A DNA stretch of 64,000 nucleotides from Girardinichthys multiradiatus. Lineage: Eukaryota > Chordata > Actinopteri > Cyprinodontiformes > Goodeidae. Location: assembly GCF_021462225.1 (NCBI RefSeq), contig NC_061797.1:26435093-26499092 (forward strand), given 5' to 3'. The position numbers and the translations under genes were made by a program. The notes beneath the pieces were generated by a model that saw only the letters and a list, made by a program, of their open reading frames with translations, did not search any database and was not told the DNA's origin. Of the stretch, positions 51,801 to 56,600 are shown piece by piece (the stretch's first letter is position 1; every line of letters begins with the position of its first letter).

Positions 51801-53581
51801 ATGTTCTTTGTTCATTTGCTGCTTTTTCATTCATTCAGAATTCATTTCTGTGCACTTCATGATCATTGTAATAGGAAAGATTTTTGGGGGGCTGTTAAGT
51901 AAACCTTTTCTGTCCTATAAATCAGTCAGGCATAAAAGAGTTCCTAAACTGAATGGATGAACGCGTTTTAAGTCTATAAATAAAAGAAGCCATAGCAAAG
52001 GAATGTAAATTAGATGTTTATTACAGCAAACCTTTTTATTATTTAAAAAAGTTTAAAGATATCAGTTTTATACACATAAAATTATATTTCAGCACTAACA
52101 AGGTGATCTTTGCCCTTTTACCCTGCCGCAGGATGTTACCCACTGTTCTTTAATTCGTACCTGCTTACGGAGACTCCTTACTTCCTTTGATTTAAAGTAA
52201 TCTCCTACAATATGGTCACAGTCTGCTGTAAGGAAATGTGGTTTTGTGACTCCAGTAAACAACATATACCACCAGGATGTTGCTCGGAGTTATTTTGGTT
52301 TTATAATAGATCATACTCCTATTTTTCATGAGAATCAACTTGCCCAAACAGGGATCAGAACCACAATCAATATAAAATATGGTGTAGTATGCATTAAATC
52401 AAACTATAGGTGAGATTTGATCATTTATTCTTTCCCACAATTTATCAAAAATACTTAACTGCCAGGAGAAATAAATTGACAGGGAAAGATTAAGAATATG
52501 GTTATAAAATGGTTTGCTTACATGTAAGAAACACTGACCCTGATTAAATGTGTCTCTGTTCCAGCACACCTGGTTCAAATGATAACATTACCTCCTTAGC
52601 ATGCTCTGAAGTGCTCCAGAACCATGTTAAACACCCATTAGTCCCACTGTCCTGTCTAAAACATGCAGGACAGTGGGACTTCCGGACCAGGGGTTGAGAA
52701 ACACTGGACTAGGAGACCCTGAAAAGTTGGTAAACAATCCTCGATCCACTGGAGGATGATGCATGTCTGAGATCCTATGTGAGGTCTTTGCTGCTTTTTT
52801 TCCTGTTTTTTCATGACTTTCAAATACTGTTCAACCACCTGTGTAAAGTTTTTGAAGATCCACGCTCTCGTCCATTACTGGTCCACTTTTCTCATTGTTA
52901 CGCACACACTTTTATGCACAAGATTGCCATGGTCAGGAGGATAGCCACAATGACTGAAAAGAAAATAATCTCACAAGCAGCAAAAGTCCCAAAAAACTTT
53001 CAGAGCAGAAGAAATACTGATCAAAACCACCGTTTTAGATCCAACGTTTTACCAAACTGGATGAAAGTAAGCTGCAATCCTCTTCTTATGTAAGTTCACC
53101 AACAACAGCACCATTACCAGCAATCTTCTTGATCAAAACTACCCCACAGGCCACAAAAAAGCTTTCTCACAAACCCACTGCAGATGTTCTGGGTTGGTTT
53201 AAATGAATAGCACGTAAAAAATAATTGCCTTTACAGCAGGACATTGTCAGCTATCAACATGCTAACACAAGCTCAGCACTCACAGTTTAGAGATAGATGG
53301 GCCCACAAAACAGGATCACACATGCAGGTGGTTTGATTGACAATCTTTGGTTATTTTTCCCAGGAGTTAAAAAAATAAAACAAAGAAAATCCACCCCAAA
53401 CTGATCCCTGGTAGAAAGACATGTTTGAAAATGAATGAGTTGGCAGGCAGACCGAGGTGACTGGAAGTGCAGGTTGATTAGGCCTAACTGTACCAGATGT
53501 CACTGACCTGTCGGGGACGTCCTGCGCAGCTCTACCCCCTCCTGCACGGGCCACAGCCTTCGAGCTCTTGTTGGCAGTCAT
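4194..53581 (-). CDS. dennd2b: DENND2B (ST5), DENN-domain Rab guanine-nucleotide exchange factor, 19 coding exons, complete coding frame
   Basis: The joined coding sequence runs on the minus strand through 53508-53581, 46655-47932, 45640-45785, 38159-38280, 33741-33956, 33270-33366, 33030-33074, 32628-32812, 29258-29367, 28384-28453, 25116-25193, 24285-24425, 23935-24083, 12520-12697, 11430-11471, 8681-8792, 6392-6631, 6072-6158 and 4194-4228. The lengths add to 3405 nt, or 1134 residues plus a stop. All 18 introns are GT-AG and phases match at each junction. Residues 1 to about 640 are low-complexity, with Ser/Pro-rich stretches and PxxP motifs. About 690 to 1095 hold the uDENN, cDENN and dDENN modules. 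Near-identity to remembered vertebrate DENND2B across the DENN part, plus the MTANK start and the KMKFLH C-terminus, separates it from DENND2A, C and D. Known for the family: DENND2 proteins activate Rab9, DENND2B activates Rab13 at the plasma membrane, and the long form is linked to ERK signalling. No frameshift or stop was seen. Confidence 0.95.
4229..6071 (-). other. DENND2B intron 18, with hAT-like and LINE/SINE-tail fragments
   Basis: Near 4585-4680 the text GGGTGCAACGGTACAC...ATCACGG resembles the ends of fish hAT elements. A 3' retroposon tail sits at 5165-5325 (separate entry). The remaining intron shows no gene. Confidence 0.5.
5165..5325 (+). repeat. Retroposon 3' tail (GGCGCTATATAAATAAA family), copy 1
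   Basis: The sequence GGGCCTTGAGATGACATGTG...TTGGCGCTATATAAATAAAACTGAATTG is the characteristic 3' tail shared by a teleost LINE/SINE group, ending in a (TGAA/TGAAA)-type simple repeat. A second copy of the same tail occurs at about 24195-24250. Confidence 0.6.
6072..6158 (-). CDS. dennd2b: DENND2B coding exon 18 (residues 1095-1123)
   Basis: The exon encodes [20 protein letters not shown] and then VNKFLKGLG, ending in phase 1 at GTGAGT. It forms the C-terminal helix after dDENN. Confidence 0.94.
6392..6631 (-). CDS. dennd2b: DENND2B coding exon 17 (dDENN, residues 1015-1094)
   Basis: The exon encodes the dDENN module with [35 protein letters not shown] and [16 protein letters not shown]. 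The boundaries are CTGTAG and GTGGGT. Human DENND2B has the same [14 protein letters not shown] and [14 protein letters not shown] blocks as remembered, which is strong evidence for this paralogue. Confidence 0.95.
6632..8680 (-). other. DENND2B intron 16
   Basis: Mostly AT-rich with no clear repeat. The part next to exon 16 (8504-8668, minus) has a 55-codon open frame with no start codon, discussed as a finding. No RNA gene was recognised. Confidence 0.4.
8681..8792 (-). CDS. dennd2b: DENND2B coding exon 16 (cDENN-dDENN linker, residues 978-1014)
   Basis: The exon encodes [20 protein letters not shown] and then an acidic end with QDSDSESDD. It lies between TTTATAG and GTGAGA. Read-through of this donor would add about 18 residues before a stop, so an intron-retention isoform with a truncated C-terminus is conceivable but unsupported. 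Confidence 0.93.
9328..9419. repeat. (TA)n microsatellite with T-tract and GATA/TATC interruptions
   Basis: (AT)10 is followed by a run of T and then alternating TA blocks broken by TAGATA and TATCTA. The second half is nearly self-complementary, so it could extrude a cruciform and is likely length-variable. Confidence 0.9.
9728..10620 (+). mobile_element. L2-type (CR1-clade) LINE 3' fragment, truncated at its 5' end
   Basis: The plus strand encodes the C-terminal part of a reverse-transcriptase polyprotein: [13 protein letters not shown] at about 9745-9785, then after a small frame break [36 protein letters not shown] and [13 protein letters not shown] in the 157-codon frame 9865-10338, and then [18 protein letters not shown] in another frame. 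It ends with a TTAAATAAAATGTACT tail and (ATT)n at 10601-10620, as L2 elements do. Frameshifts make it a dead 5'-truncated copy. It sits inside the Tc1-like element. Confidence 0.85.
11430..11471 (-). CDS. dennd2b: DENND2B coding exon 15 (42-nt microexon, residues 964-977)
   Basis: This 14-codon symmetrical exon encodes [14 protein letters not shown] between TTCACCCAG and GTTTGT. It sits only 31 nt from the end of the nested Tc1-like element (9115-11398), so the transposon end lies immediately next to the donor site. Confidence 0.93.
11472..12519 (-). other. DENND2B intron 14
   Basis: About 1.05 kb of AT-rich intron. I see no repeat family or RNA gene that I can name. Confidence 0.5.
12520..12697 (-). 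CDS. dennd2b: DENND2B coding exon 14 (cDENN, residues 904-963)
   Basis: The exon is separated from exon 13 by the largest intron, about 11.2 kb. It encodes [20 protein letters not shown] followed by [13 protein letters not shown], the most conserved part of the cDENN module and part of the Rab-contacting surface in known DENN structures. It ends PVEE in phase 0 at GTGAGT. Confidence 0.96.
13383..13405. repeat. Short perfect palindrome (11-bp arms, 1-nt centre)
   Basis: CTTCAAGCTGC and GCAGCTTGAAG are exact reverse complements separated by one T. The flanking GGATTTTTT(A)TAAGACTT(C)AAGCTGC is also partly duplicated in direct orientation at about 13370-13432. Confidence 0.85.
13801..13826. repeat. 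(CA)n microsatellite
   Basis: A run of CA dinucleotides with one GACACA interruption, of the usual polymorphic intronic type. Confidence 0.9.
16820..17640 (+). mobile_element. Degenerate Tc1-like element relic with inserted LINE-type tail
   Basis: TGTGGACTGACAAGAC at about 16860 resembles the WTDET region of a Tc1 transposase gene. The right part (AATGTAAAAGACTGGCC, GGGAGTAATTACTTTTCACAC, GTTTGATTATCTGAAACATTTAGATGTGA at 17395-17620) matches the 3' end of a common teleost Tc1 family as remembered. No open transposase remains and the left terminus was not found. Confidence 0.55.
17200..17352 (+). mobile_element. LINE-type 3' tail inside the Tc1 relic
   Basis: TTGGCCAGGATTCTCCTGTA...ATCTCAATGGGATTTTCCTGGTGAAATAAAGGTTAACC is a frequent teleost retroposon 3' end (CAGG-TCTC...AATCTCAATGGGACTT...AAATAAAGGTTAA). 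It is flanked on both sides by Tc1-like sequence, so it inserted later. The exact LINE family is uncertain. Confidence 0.55.
20545..21460 (-). mobile_element. Degenerate non-autonomous DNA transposon (Tc1/mariner-like)
   Basis: The outer ends TGAAAACTATGTACACCTTATG and GGGTGTACTTATTTTTTC are roughly inverted. Internal text such as TTTCTGCCACTCTTCTTTATCCAACATTG resembles a remembered teleost Tc1-like family read from the opposite strand. There is no long frame. Confidence 0.45.
23215..23475. repeat. Interspersed repeat, copy 1 (partner at 52325-52560)
   Basis: Shared blocks GGGATCAGAACCA and TATAAAATGGTTTG(T/C)TTACATGTA(C/A)GAAA occur in the same order about 200 nt apart in both copies. The family is unknown to me; no coding sequence. 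Confidence 0.6.
23935..24083 (-). CDS. dennd2b: DENND2B coding exon 13 (cDENN, residues 855-903)
   Basis: The exon encodes [20 protein letters not shown] and then the cDENN core strand [16 protein letters not shown]. The [11 protein letters not shown] motif is a hallmark of central DENN domains. It lies between a GATTCAG acceptor and a GTGAGT donor and ends in phase 2. Confidence 0.95.
24195..24250 (+). repeat. Retroposon 3' tail (GGCGCTATATAAATAAA family), copy 2
   Basis: AAGTGGCGCTATATAAATAAACTAAATTC repeats the tail seen at 5165-5325, here very short and ending 35 bp from exon 12. It lies inside the 201-bp intron 12. Confidence 0.6.
24285..24425 (-). CDS. dennd2b: DENND2B coding exon 12 (linker to cDENN, residues 808-854)
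   Basis: The exon encodes [20 protein letters not shown], then [12 protein letters not shown] and a VKTFLPG segment. It is phase 0 at both ends (TTTCAG acceptor, GTGAGT donor). The linker joins the uDENN lobe to the central cDENN module. Confidence 0.94.
24426..25115 (-). other. DENND2B intron 11, with a TA microsatellite
   Basis: This short intron contains a (TA)n run at 24838-24874. Nothing else is recognised. Confidence 0.6.
24838..24874. repeat. (TA)n microsatellite
   Basis: About 18 uninterrupted TA units. Likely polymorphic and self-complementary. Confidence 0.95.
25116..25193 (-). CDS. dennd2b: DENND2B coding exon 11 (residues 782-807)
   Basis: This symmetrical phase-0 exon of 26 codons encodes [19 protein letters not shown] and then DLFST. 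The [13 protein letters not shown] segment is typical of the end of uDENN in the DENND2 group. It is flanked by ATTCCAG and GTGAGT. Confidence 0.93.
25194..28383 (-). other. DENND2B intron 10
   Basis: About 3.2 kb. Holds the reverse-oriented Tc1 relic (about 25740-26570). The rest, including 26600-28380, has only small chance frames. Confidence 0.6.
25740..26570 (-). mobile_element. Tc1-like element relic, transposase orientation minus
   Basis: Plus-strand text GCTGGAAAATGAAATCAGCCTCC, TCCATAAAGTTTGTCAGCAG, CTGAAAAGAAGACTTTGAACC and GAGCAACAGTCCAGTTCTTTTT is the reverse complement of a degraded Tc1 transposase gene. It corresponds to the region of the 36226-37835 element around [16 protein letters not shown] and WTVAQWSK. 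The outer part GGGTTTTCATTAGCCATAATCATCATAATGA matches the inverted-repeat family of that element. Many indels; not functional. Confidence 0.7.
28384..28453 (-). CDS. dennd2b: DENND2B coding exon 10 (uDENN, residues 758-781)
   Basis: The exon encodes [20 protein letters not shown] and then RRLL, the FSFVLT-x-DG-x-R-x-xGYCRR signature of the uDENN lobe. It lies between a CTGCAG acceptor and a GTAAGA donor. Local CpG content is higher than in the surrounding introns. Confidence 0.94.
28454..29257 (-). other. DENND2B intron 9
   Basis: About 0.8 kb, AT-rich, with a GATA/AGATA-type simple stretch at about 28916-29010 (repeated AGATAGATAAATA and TAGATAAAGATACATA units). No gene. Confidence 0.5.
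29258..29367 (-). CDS. dennd2b: DENND2B coding exon 9 (uDENN, residues 722-757)
   Basis: The exon encodes [20 protein letters not shown] and then FPDAKDW, the conserved IPQFCFPD motif of the uDENN lobe. It starts after CTTGCAG and ends in phase 2 at GTATCC, a slightly weak but valid donor. Confidence 0.93.
29805..30110. mobile_element. Tc1-type terminal fragment / MITE
   Basis: ATACAGTTCTAGTTAGAAGTTTATATCC...AACCATAGCTTTTCC...GATTTTCACATATCCACACAGGATCAAAAATTAAACAT closely resembles the terminal and subterminal part of teleost Tc1 elements as remembered. No coding part remains. Confidence 0.5.
30438..31874 (+). mobile_element. Tc1-like transposon with degenerate plus-strand transposase
   Basis: The ends CAGTGCCTTGCAGAAGTATTC and GAATACTTTTGCAAGGCACTG are inverted. 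The left end follows a TA (30436-30437), while the right flank is CA, a decayed target duplication. The middle shows transposase remnants: a [13 protein letters not shown] segment (about 31145-31185), [13 protein letters not shown] (about 31205-31245) and [12 protein letters not shown] (about 31285-31325). The frame breaks repeatedly. About 1.44 kb, a near full-length but dead copy. Confidence 0.85.
31885..32450 (+). mobile_element. Second, older Tc1-like relic adjacent to the previous element
   Basis: AAGAGGACAAGGATCTCAAACACACATCACAGATGG...CTGGAATGGTTCCTACCTCAACC resembles the D-x-D / SPDLNPIE portion of a Tc1 transposase gene with several indels. The downstream CACTGGAAAATAAATTTCACATTTTT looks like a family 3' end. 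The ends are not defined. Confidence 0.4.
32628..32812 (-). CDS. dennd2b: DENND2B coding exon 8 (start of uDENN, residues 660-721)
   Basis: The exon encodes [20 protein letters not shown], then the start of the DENN region with [19 protein letters not shown] and VTYQFPK. The [11 protein letters not shown] strand is the first beta-strand of the upstream DENN (longin-like) lobe. Acceptor GAGCTCAG and donor GTAAAA are present. Confidence 0.93.
33030..33074 (-). CDS. dennd2b: DENND2B coding exon 7 (45-nt acidic microexon, residues 645-659)
   Basis: This 45-nt exon encodes an acidic Ser/Asp/Glu run, [14 protein letters not shown], matching the same acidic insert in mammalian DENND2B. Acceptor TTTTCAG and donor GTGAGC are good. 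The run resembles a casein-kinase-2 target site (inference). Its length is a multiple of three, but it starts and ends inside codons. Confidence 0.9.
33270..33366 (-). CDS. dennd2b: DENND2B coding exon 6 (residues 613-644)
   Basis: The exon encodes [20 protein letters not shown] and then [12 protein letters not shown]. The strongly basic KRGKKRLKK cluster is a candidate nuclear-localisation or acidic-membrane-binding patch (inference). Acceptor TTTACAG and donor GTAAGG flank it. Confidence 0.92.
33741..33956 (-). CDS. dennd2b: DENND2B coding exon 5 (residues 541-612)
   Basis: This is a 216-nt symmetrical phase-0 exon, so it could be skipped without breaking the frame. It encodes a basic, Ser-rich segment with [19 protein letters not shown] and ends RHWRIPK at a GTAAAC donor. 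It is part of the unstructured N-terminal half just before the DENN part. Confidence 0.9.
36226..36425 (+). repeat. Left terminal inverted repeat of the Tc1-like element
   Basis: 200 bp, nearly the exact inverse of 37636-37835. It includes the outer CAGGTCCTTCTCAAAATATT end and an inner ACAAAATTAGCATAT block. Confidence 0.92.
36554..37558 (+). pseudogene. Tc1-like DD34E transposase, inactivated
   Basis: From ATG 36554 the frame gives a 334-residue Tc1 transposase if two stops are ignored: TGA at codon 31 (36644-36646, probably from a CGA Arg) and TGA at codon 53 (36710-36712). An N-terminal paired-type helix-turn-helix ([30 protein letters not shown]) is followed by the catalytic domain. The first catalytic Asp is D148 in LFSDESKF and the Glu is E273 in NPIENLW. 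The middle Asp, expected 34 residues before the Glu in a QQDLAPAH-type motif, is Gly (codon 238, 37265-37267, QHGLAPAH). Downstream of codon 53 the frame is open for 282 codons. Confidence 0.93.
37636..37835 (+). repeat. Right terminal inverted repeat of the Tc1-like element
   Basis: 200 bp, inverse of the left repeat, ending AGAAGGACCTG before the TA duplication. Confidence 0.92.
38159..38280 (-). CDS. dennd2b: DENND2B coding exon 4 (residues 500-540)
   Basis: The exon begins after CTCCTCAG and encodes [15 protein letters not shown] followed by a Ser-rich stretch and DRKFNSPPQ, ending in phase 0 at GTTAGT. The paired motifs NAYEDIV (exon 3) and NPYEDVD (here) are candidate tyrosine-phosphorylation or SH2-type sites; that role is inference. 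The human protein has a few extra residues between the two motifs. Confidence 0.9.
38870..39055 (-). mobile_element. tRNA-derived SINE, minus orientation
   Basis: Read on the minus strand: GGGGCAACTGTGGCGTTGGTG (A-box-like), then GGGTTCGTCCTGTAAACGGTGGG, then GGTTCGAACC (B box) and TTGAGCAATACACCTGG. This is the layout of teleost tRNA-derived SINEs (GGCTCA-GTGG...GTTCGAACC...CCTTGGGCAAGACACT). Confidence 0.65.
39318..39400 (+). mobile_element. tRNA-derived SINE head, plus orientation
   Basis: GCGACTATGCCTCAGTGGATTGAG (A-box region) is followed 35 nt later by GCGTTCGATTCTGG (B box). The tRNA-like body is degraded and lacks a proper acceptor stem, so it is a SINE rather than a working tRNA gene. 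The following T-rich, C-rich stretch to about 39840 may be its body or a separate repeat. Confidence 0.5.
39840..39870. repeat. (GT)n microsatellite
   Basis: About 11 GT units with a TATG interruption, between two SINE-like units. Confidence 0.9.
39878..40015 (+). mobile_element. SINE-like repeat
   Basis: GAGCGACCACCCCGTATACAGGGGGGCAATTTGTCCTC, AACAGGGTTTGACTCCTGTCC (B-box-like) and GGACATGTGCTGCATGTTTCTTCCTC match a common teleost SINE as remembered. Diverged. Confidence 0.55.
42065..42113. repeat. Long near-perfect hairpin (22-bp arms, 5-nt loop)
   Basis: The left arm 42065-42086 and right arm 42092-42113 are reverse complements with a single mismatch, around a GACAG loop. The core TTTGGCACTCATACACA / TGTGTATGAGTGCCAAA is exact over 17 bp. 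No transposon signature or coding frame surrounds it. Confidence 0.93.
42620..42960. mobile_element. Non-autonomous DNA element (Tc1-type MITE)
   Basis: TAGTGCCATGCAAAAGCACTCAAACCCCT on the left, and TTGTGTTGGTCTGTCACATACATTCCCAAC...GCTACAAAAGTTGACACGG on the right, resemble the two ends of the CAGTGCC...GGCACTG elements elsewhere in the window. With only about 340 bp and no transposase, this is a deletion derivative. Confidence 0.5.
43690..43845 (-). mobile_element. Retroposon end with tRNA-like motif (SINE/LINE family)
   Basis: CAGGAGGAAAGCTCAGAACC...ACATGCAAAATCCACGTAGAAAGAACCC...AACCAGAGATCTTTAAACTGTGACACAACAGTACTAACTACTGGAGCCATCAC matches a very common teleost repeat (ATGCAAACTCCACACAGAAAG...AACCTTCTTGCTGTGAGGCAACAGTGCTAACCACTG) with moderate divergence. 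Confidence 0.5.
45640..45785 (-). CDS. dennd2b: DENND2B coding exon 3 (residues 451-499)
   Basis: The exon encodes a serine/glutamate-rich linker including [11 protein letters not shown] and EENAYEDIV, the latter a Tyr-Glu-Asp motif repeated in the next exon. Acceptor GCTAG and donor GTAAGT are clear. The acceptor sits in an AGAGAG run, so a 2-nt shift is possible on paper, but only 45785 keeps the frame from exon 2. Confidence 0.9.
45786..46654 (-). other. DENND2B intron 2
   Basis: About 0.87 kb. No repeat or RNA gene recognised. Confidence 0.5.
46655..47932 (-). CDS. dennd2b: DENND2B coding exon 2 (large N-terminal exon, residues 25-450)
   Basis: This 1278-nt exon encodes most of the disordered N-terminal half. 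The upstream boundary is a TTTCAG acceptor that continues the Arg-Ser-Gln-Ser sequence of exon 1, and the downstream boundary is CAG followed by GTGAGG. Landmarks are KISEWECRR, the DFKGVRRMS / FSECSY block, [15 protein letters not shown] (a short predicted helix), a PSPPPP run and an [12 protein letters not shown] stretch near the end. The PxxP motifs would suit SH3 ligands; c-Abl SH3 binding has been described for ST5, so this role is inferred. Many Ser and Arg pairs suggest phosphorylation sites. Confidence 0.93.
48090..48470. repeat. CACATG/CATGTG-rich palindromic repeat block
   Basis: The hexamer CACATG or its inverse CATGTG recurs more than a dozen times in about 380 bp, often as ACATGTGAAA or TTTCACATGT, at irregular spacing. 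The inverse units make many short local palindromes, for example TTTTACATGTGAAACACTTG followed by TGTTTCACATG. It resembles a decayed satellite or the interior of a palindromic DNA element. Confidence 0.75.
48481..48506. repeat. Perfect 12-bp inverted repeat with 2-nt centre
   Basis: GGGATGGGAAAA and TTTTCCCATCCC are exact inverses around TG, immediately after the CACATG block. It may be the terminal or central palindrome of the same element. Confidence 0.85.
50150..50445. mobile_element. hAT-like MITE fragment
   Basis: AATCAGTCAGAAATTGAAATCGGCCAATCAGAACC near the left and GATATCTGCCAGG...TCTGATTAGTGCATCTCTAC at the right are typical of decayed teleost hAT non-autonomous elements (ATCGGCC... 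ATCGGTGCATCCCTA). No transposase. Confidence 0.45.
52325..52560. repeat. Interspersed repeat, copy 2 (partner at 23215-23475)
   Basis: Shares GGGATCAGAACCACAA and TTATAAAATGGTTTGCTTACATGTAAGAAA with the copy in intron 13. The family is unknown. Confidence 0.6.
52545..52720. mobile_element. Non-autonomous DNA element fragment (common teleost family)
   Basis: GTTCCAGCACACCTGGTTCAAATGAT...AAACATGCAGGACAGTGGGACTTCCGGACCAGGGGTTGAGAAACACTGG matches a frequent teleost element as remembered (CAACACACCTGATTCAAATGA...AAACATGCAGGACAG...GACCAGGGTTGGGAAACACT). It includes a local hairpin, AGTCCCACTGTCCTG / CAGGACAGTGGGACT, at about 52639-52681. Confidence 0.6.
53508..53581 (-). CDS. dennd2b: DENND2B coding exon 1 (start codon, residues 1-24)
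   Basis: This exon holds the start codon at 53579-53581 and begins [16 protein letters not shown], matching the MTANKNSS start of the mammalian protein as remembered. It ends in phase 2 (AG of an Arg codon) at a GTCAGT donor. A likely acceptor (TGGCAG) at about 53612 on the minus strand would give about 30 nt of 5' UTR in the same exon. If so, earlier non-coding exons lie upstream. No in-frame ATG precedes this one within the exon. Confidence 0.85.
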
Positions 53582-53611
53582 GTTTGTCTGCAAACCGTCC
53601 GCTCACCTGCC

Positions 53612-56600
53612 ATGCAAACACAAGAAGGTGAGACATTTTTCAGGGCATGTCAGCGAAATCAGACTTGTAGAAACTCTTTTGGTTTTTTATCATATTTGTT
53701 AAAGAGTAAATTTAACATAGAGGTATAGCTAAAAGGAAAAGAACAAGACCTGATAGTTTGATAAACACAGGCTTTAATCCATGTTCCCATAGAAAACCAG
53801 GTGATCGAGATTCCTCTGAACCACAGCCAGGACTCAGGACAAAACACAGAGTTTCAGGTGTCTGAACAGGTACACTCATCATCCCTCCACTGAACACTAA
53901 AAACTTCAGGTTTCTGTGACAGTGGGAGATGACTAAACAATTTATGGAAGCTAATTTTAGCTTTACTTGAAAATAGTGCTCCAAATCAAAGTTTACATCT
54001 ATAAATCACAGATTAATGTTAATGTTGAGATCCAGCATAGGCTGTTGGATTTCAGAAATGAATCAGTTGGGAAAAAGTCCTATGCCATTGCCCAACATCT
54101 GATGTAATACATACAGACGACAACACCTGCAGACAACCATAAACATACCGAAAAGGTAACAAAATATTTTCTTTACAATCAAAAGCTCATCAACCAGTCT
54201 TTTAATAAAACTTTGAATCAACATCTGCACATACTGTAGTTGGTAGAAATACTAAAGTGTCAGTATTGCAAAAACATAGGACAACATGTTACCATAATTA
54301 TTTATTTAATGTGACTCTATTTTTCAGTTTAGGTATCAGACACAACATGACTAAGGTCATCTTAACTGTATACAAGTTCAGTTTTGAACCCTCTGTCCTG
54401 GCATTCATGTAAATGTCCGTTTGACATCTATACTCAGATAAACAATGTTAAAAATTGGGTATGCATGGCACTGGCTGCGACCCAGCAGGACAATGCCTCC
54501 TTCCACACTATAAAAGAAAAGCTAAGCAACAGATTAGGCAAAACAAACTGATCTAAAGGAAATGAGTGAAGGGATCTCCTCAGCCAAACAGATAGAGAAA
54601 ACAAGTTAAACATTTTACATGTTGAGAAGACAAATAGCTTGTGAAGATGAATCAGGAATACACTGATTATCGGGGCAAAATGAATCAATAAATTAATTCA
54701 TAAATTAATAAACCTACCACTTGAAAAAATATATTTGGAAGTAAAAATTAATCAGGGAATTCAGACTAGTTTATGATCAACTTACATTTATATAAAAAAT
54801 AGCAAAATCTCAGGCACCACAAATGGCAAGAAACAAAAAGATTTCTCTAAAACAGACTTATGTGATTGTTGAAGCTGTTGGTGTTGCCATTATGGCATTA
54901 TTCGATTAGATTTTATTCTTCAGCCGGTTCCAGTCAGGGTCAGAGGTTGCCGCTAATGTTGTTTTTTTGGGTCAGAAGCTTAAAAGTGTGTCAGCCAACA
55001 TTGGTGATAGGTCATGTACAGTTGGTCATATAAAGCCTCATTCATGTTAGACTTGTAATCAGTTCTCACTGAAAGAACTAAAACTGACACATTTGTTCTT
55101 CAGCTTAACAACTTGTTGGATTTAAAAAGACCTTTACAACACAGACATACATTATCTGCAATAAGATAACTATTAATACATCATCAGTACAATGTTTGTT
55201 TAGGAGTGGCACTCTAGCAAGTAAATCACAGAAGAGAAGGACTTTGCTAATGTTGTGTCTTTTCTTGTCAACGGTGAAGCAATTGTTTCCCTGCAACCCA
55301 GCATCCTCTTTTTCATACCAACTGAGGTCCTTAGAAAAAATAAACCACAAACAATGCAAAGACGTGTTTCTTACAAGAACCATTTCCTGGACCTTATCTC
55401 ACATCAGACCAAAAGTTACTTAAAGCCTCCCCTCAAACTGAAGGCCATTGCTCCTGAAAACACAACTCAGACCCTTTTATAAGTGGGCTCAAAGCAATTG
55501 TTCTGATGCAAAAGGGGGTCAAACGGAGAGCCCCAGAGTTCAGAGGTGGAGGATAGGAGGCTGCTTGGCAGCAGGACTTGTTTACAGGAAGTTGTTGTAT
55601 GAAGGAGCAAGTCAACCAGGGCTGAAGCTGATTCCTAAAGAGACAGATGAGGAGACAGAATGAGCATTCCTGCTGTCTCCTATTTCCTGTGACTGTGGAC
55701 TGAGCCGGAAGGGCACAACATGCATCATTTTTTCATTAGAACACAAAGACTGGTGTTGTTCTGTGTGGCACACAAACCTCCAGCTCTTCGTCTTCTCCAG
55801 GAACCACAGAAAATTTGAACTGAGCGAATATAAATAAAATATACAAAACCAGGATAGGGCAGAAACAGTATGGATAAACATGTAGTTGGTATTATAGAAT
55901 TTAACACTAAAAGCTTGAAAATAATTTGTGTAAAATATTCTTGTCTTTAGAAAATGTGCAGATGTCATCACCAGTTAACACAATCATAGTTTCGTCATAC
56001 CTGTAAGCAGAGGATTATGGGTTGTATTAGGTATGATCCTATAAATCATACTTTTAATGCAAATGCCGTGTCCGAACTTTAAATAGAAATCTAACTTCTG
56101 TCTTAAAAACATTAGTATACAAAAATAATGCATTTGAAATAAACATTTGAAACATTGAACAACAGCTTGATGAAACATTAAGCTGGTAATCAGAGCCAAC
56201 ATTTACTCATTTAATCATATGGACTGATTTGAAAGTAACCTTTATTTGTGTAAATTCCCAGTTTGGTTTACTTTAACTGAAAAAGGGGTAAGAAGAGAAT
56301 TGGGTCACACAGGCCCAAGATGGACCCTGCAGTATAAACACCAAGGCGTTAACCAAGTGACTTCCTGAGGGCCGATACCATCTTCCTATACAAAATCACC
56401 GGCTGTAAACAAGCACTTCTGAGAAACCTTCAGAGTACCTTTAAAATGCATTCAACCAGATTTAAGAGAAAGTTTCTCCTGAGACATCTGAGCTATTCAG
56501 CAGCTACATGGCAAAGGTTAGTTTGTTGCTGATACCAGCATCCTACCCTCAAATGATCTGGGAGTTTTTCATTTTCCAATAACTTGATCTACTCCCTCAC

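Larger units (their letters stand above)
47933..53507 (-). other. DENND2B intron 1 (between coding exons 1 and 2, about 5.6 kb)
   Basis: Contains the CACATG-rich block (48090-48470), the palindrome at 48481-48506, an hAT-like fragment (50150-50445) and the repeats at 52325-52720. Other stretches show nothing I can name. Confidence 0.6.

Noticed and set aside
52779..53093. 104-codon plus-strand frame upstream of exon 1
   Set aside because: No domain, no conserved-looking motif and no splice or promoter context.
4194..53581. Assignment to DENND2A, DENND2C or DENND2D
   Set aside because: The MTANK N-terminus, the KISEWECRR / DFKGVRRMS blocks, the acidic SESESDSDD insert and the [12 protein letters not shown] block fit DENND2B best.
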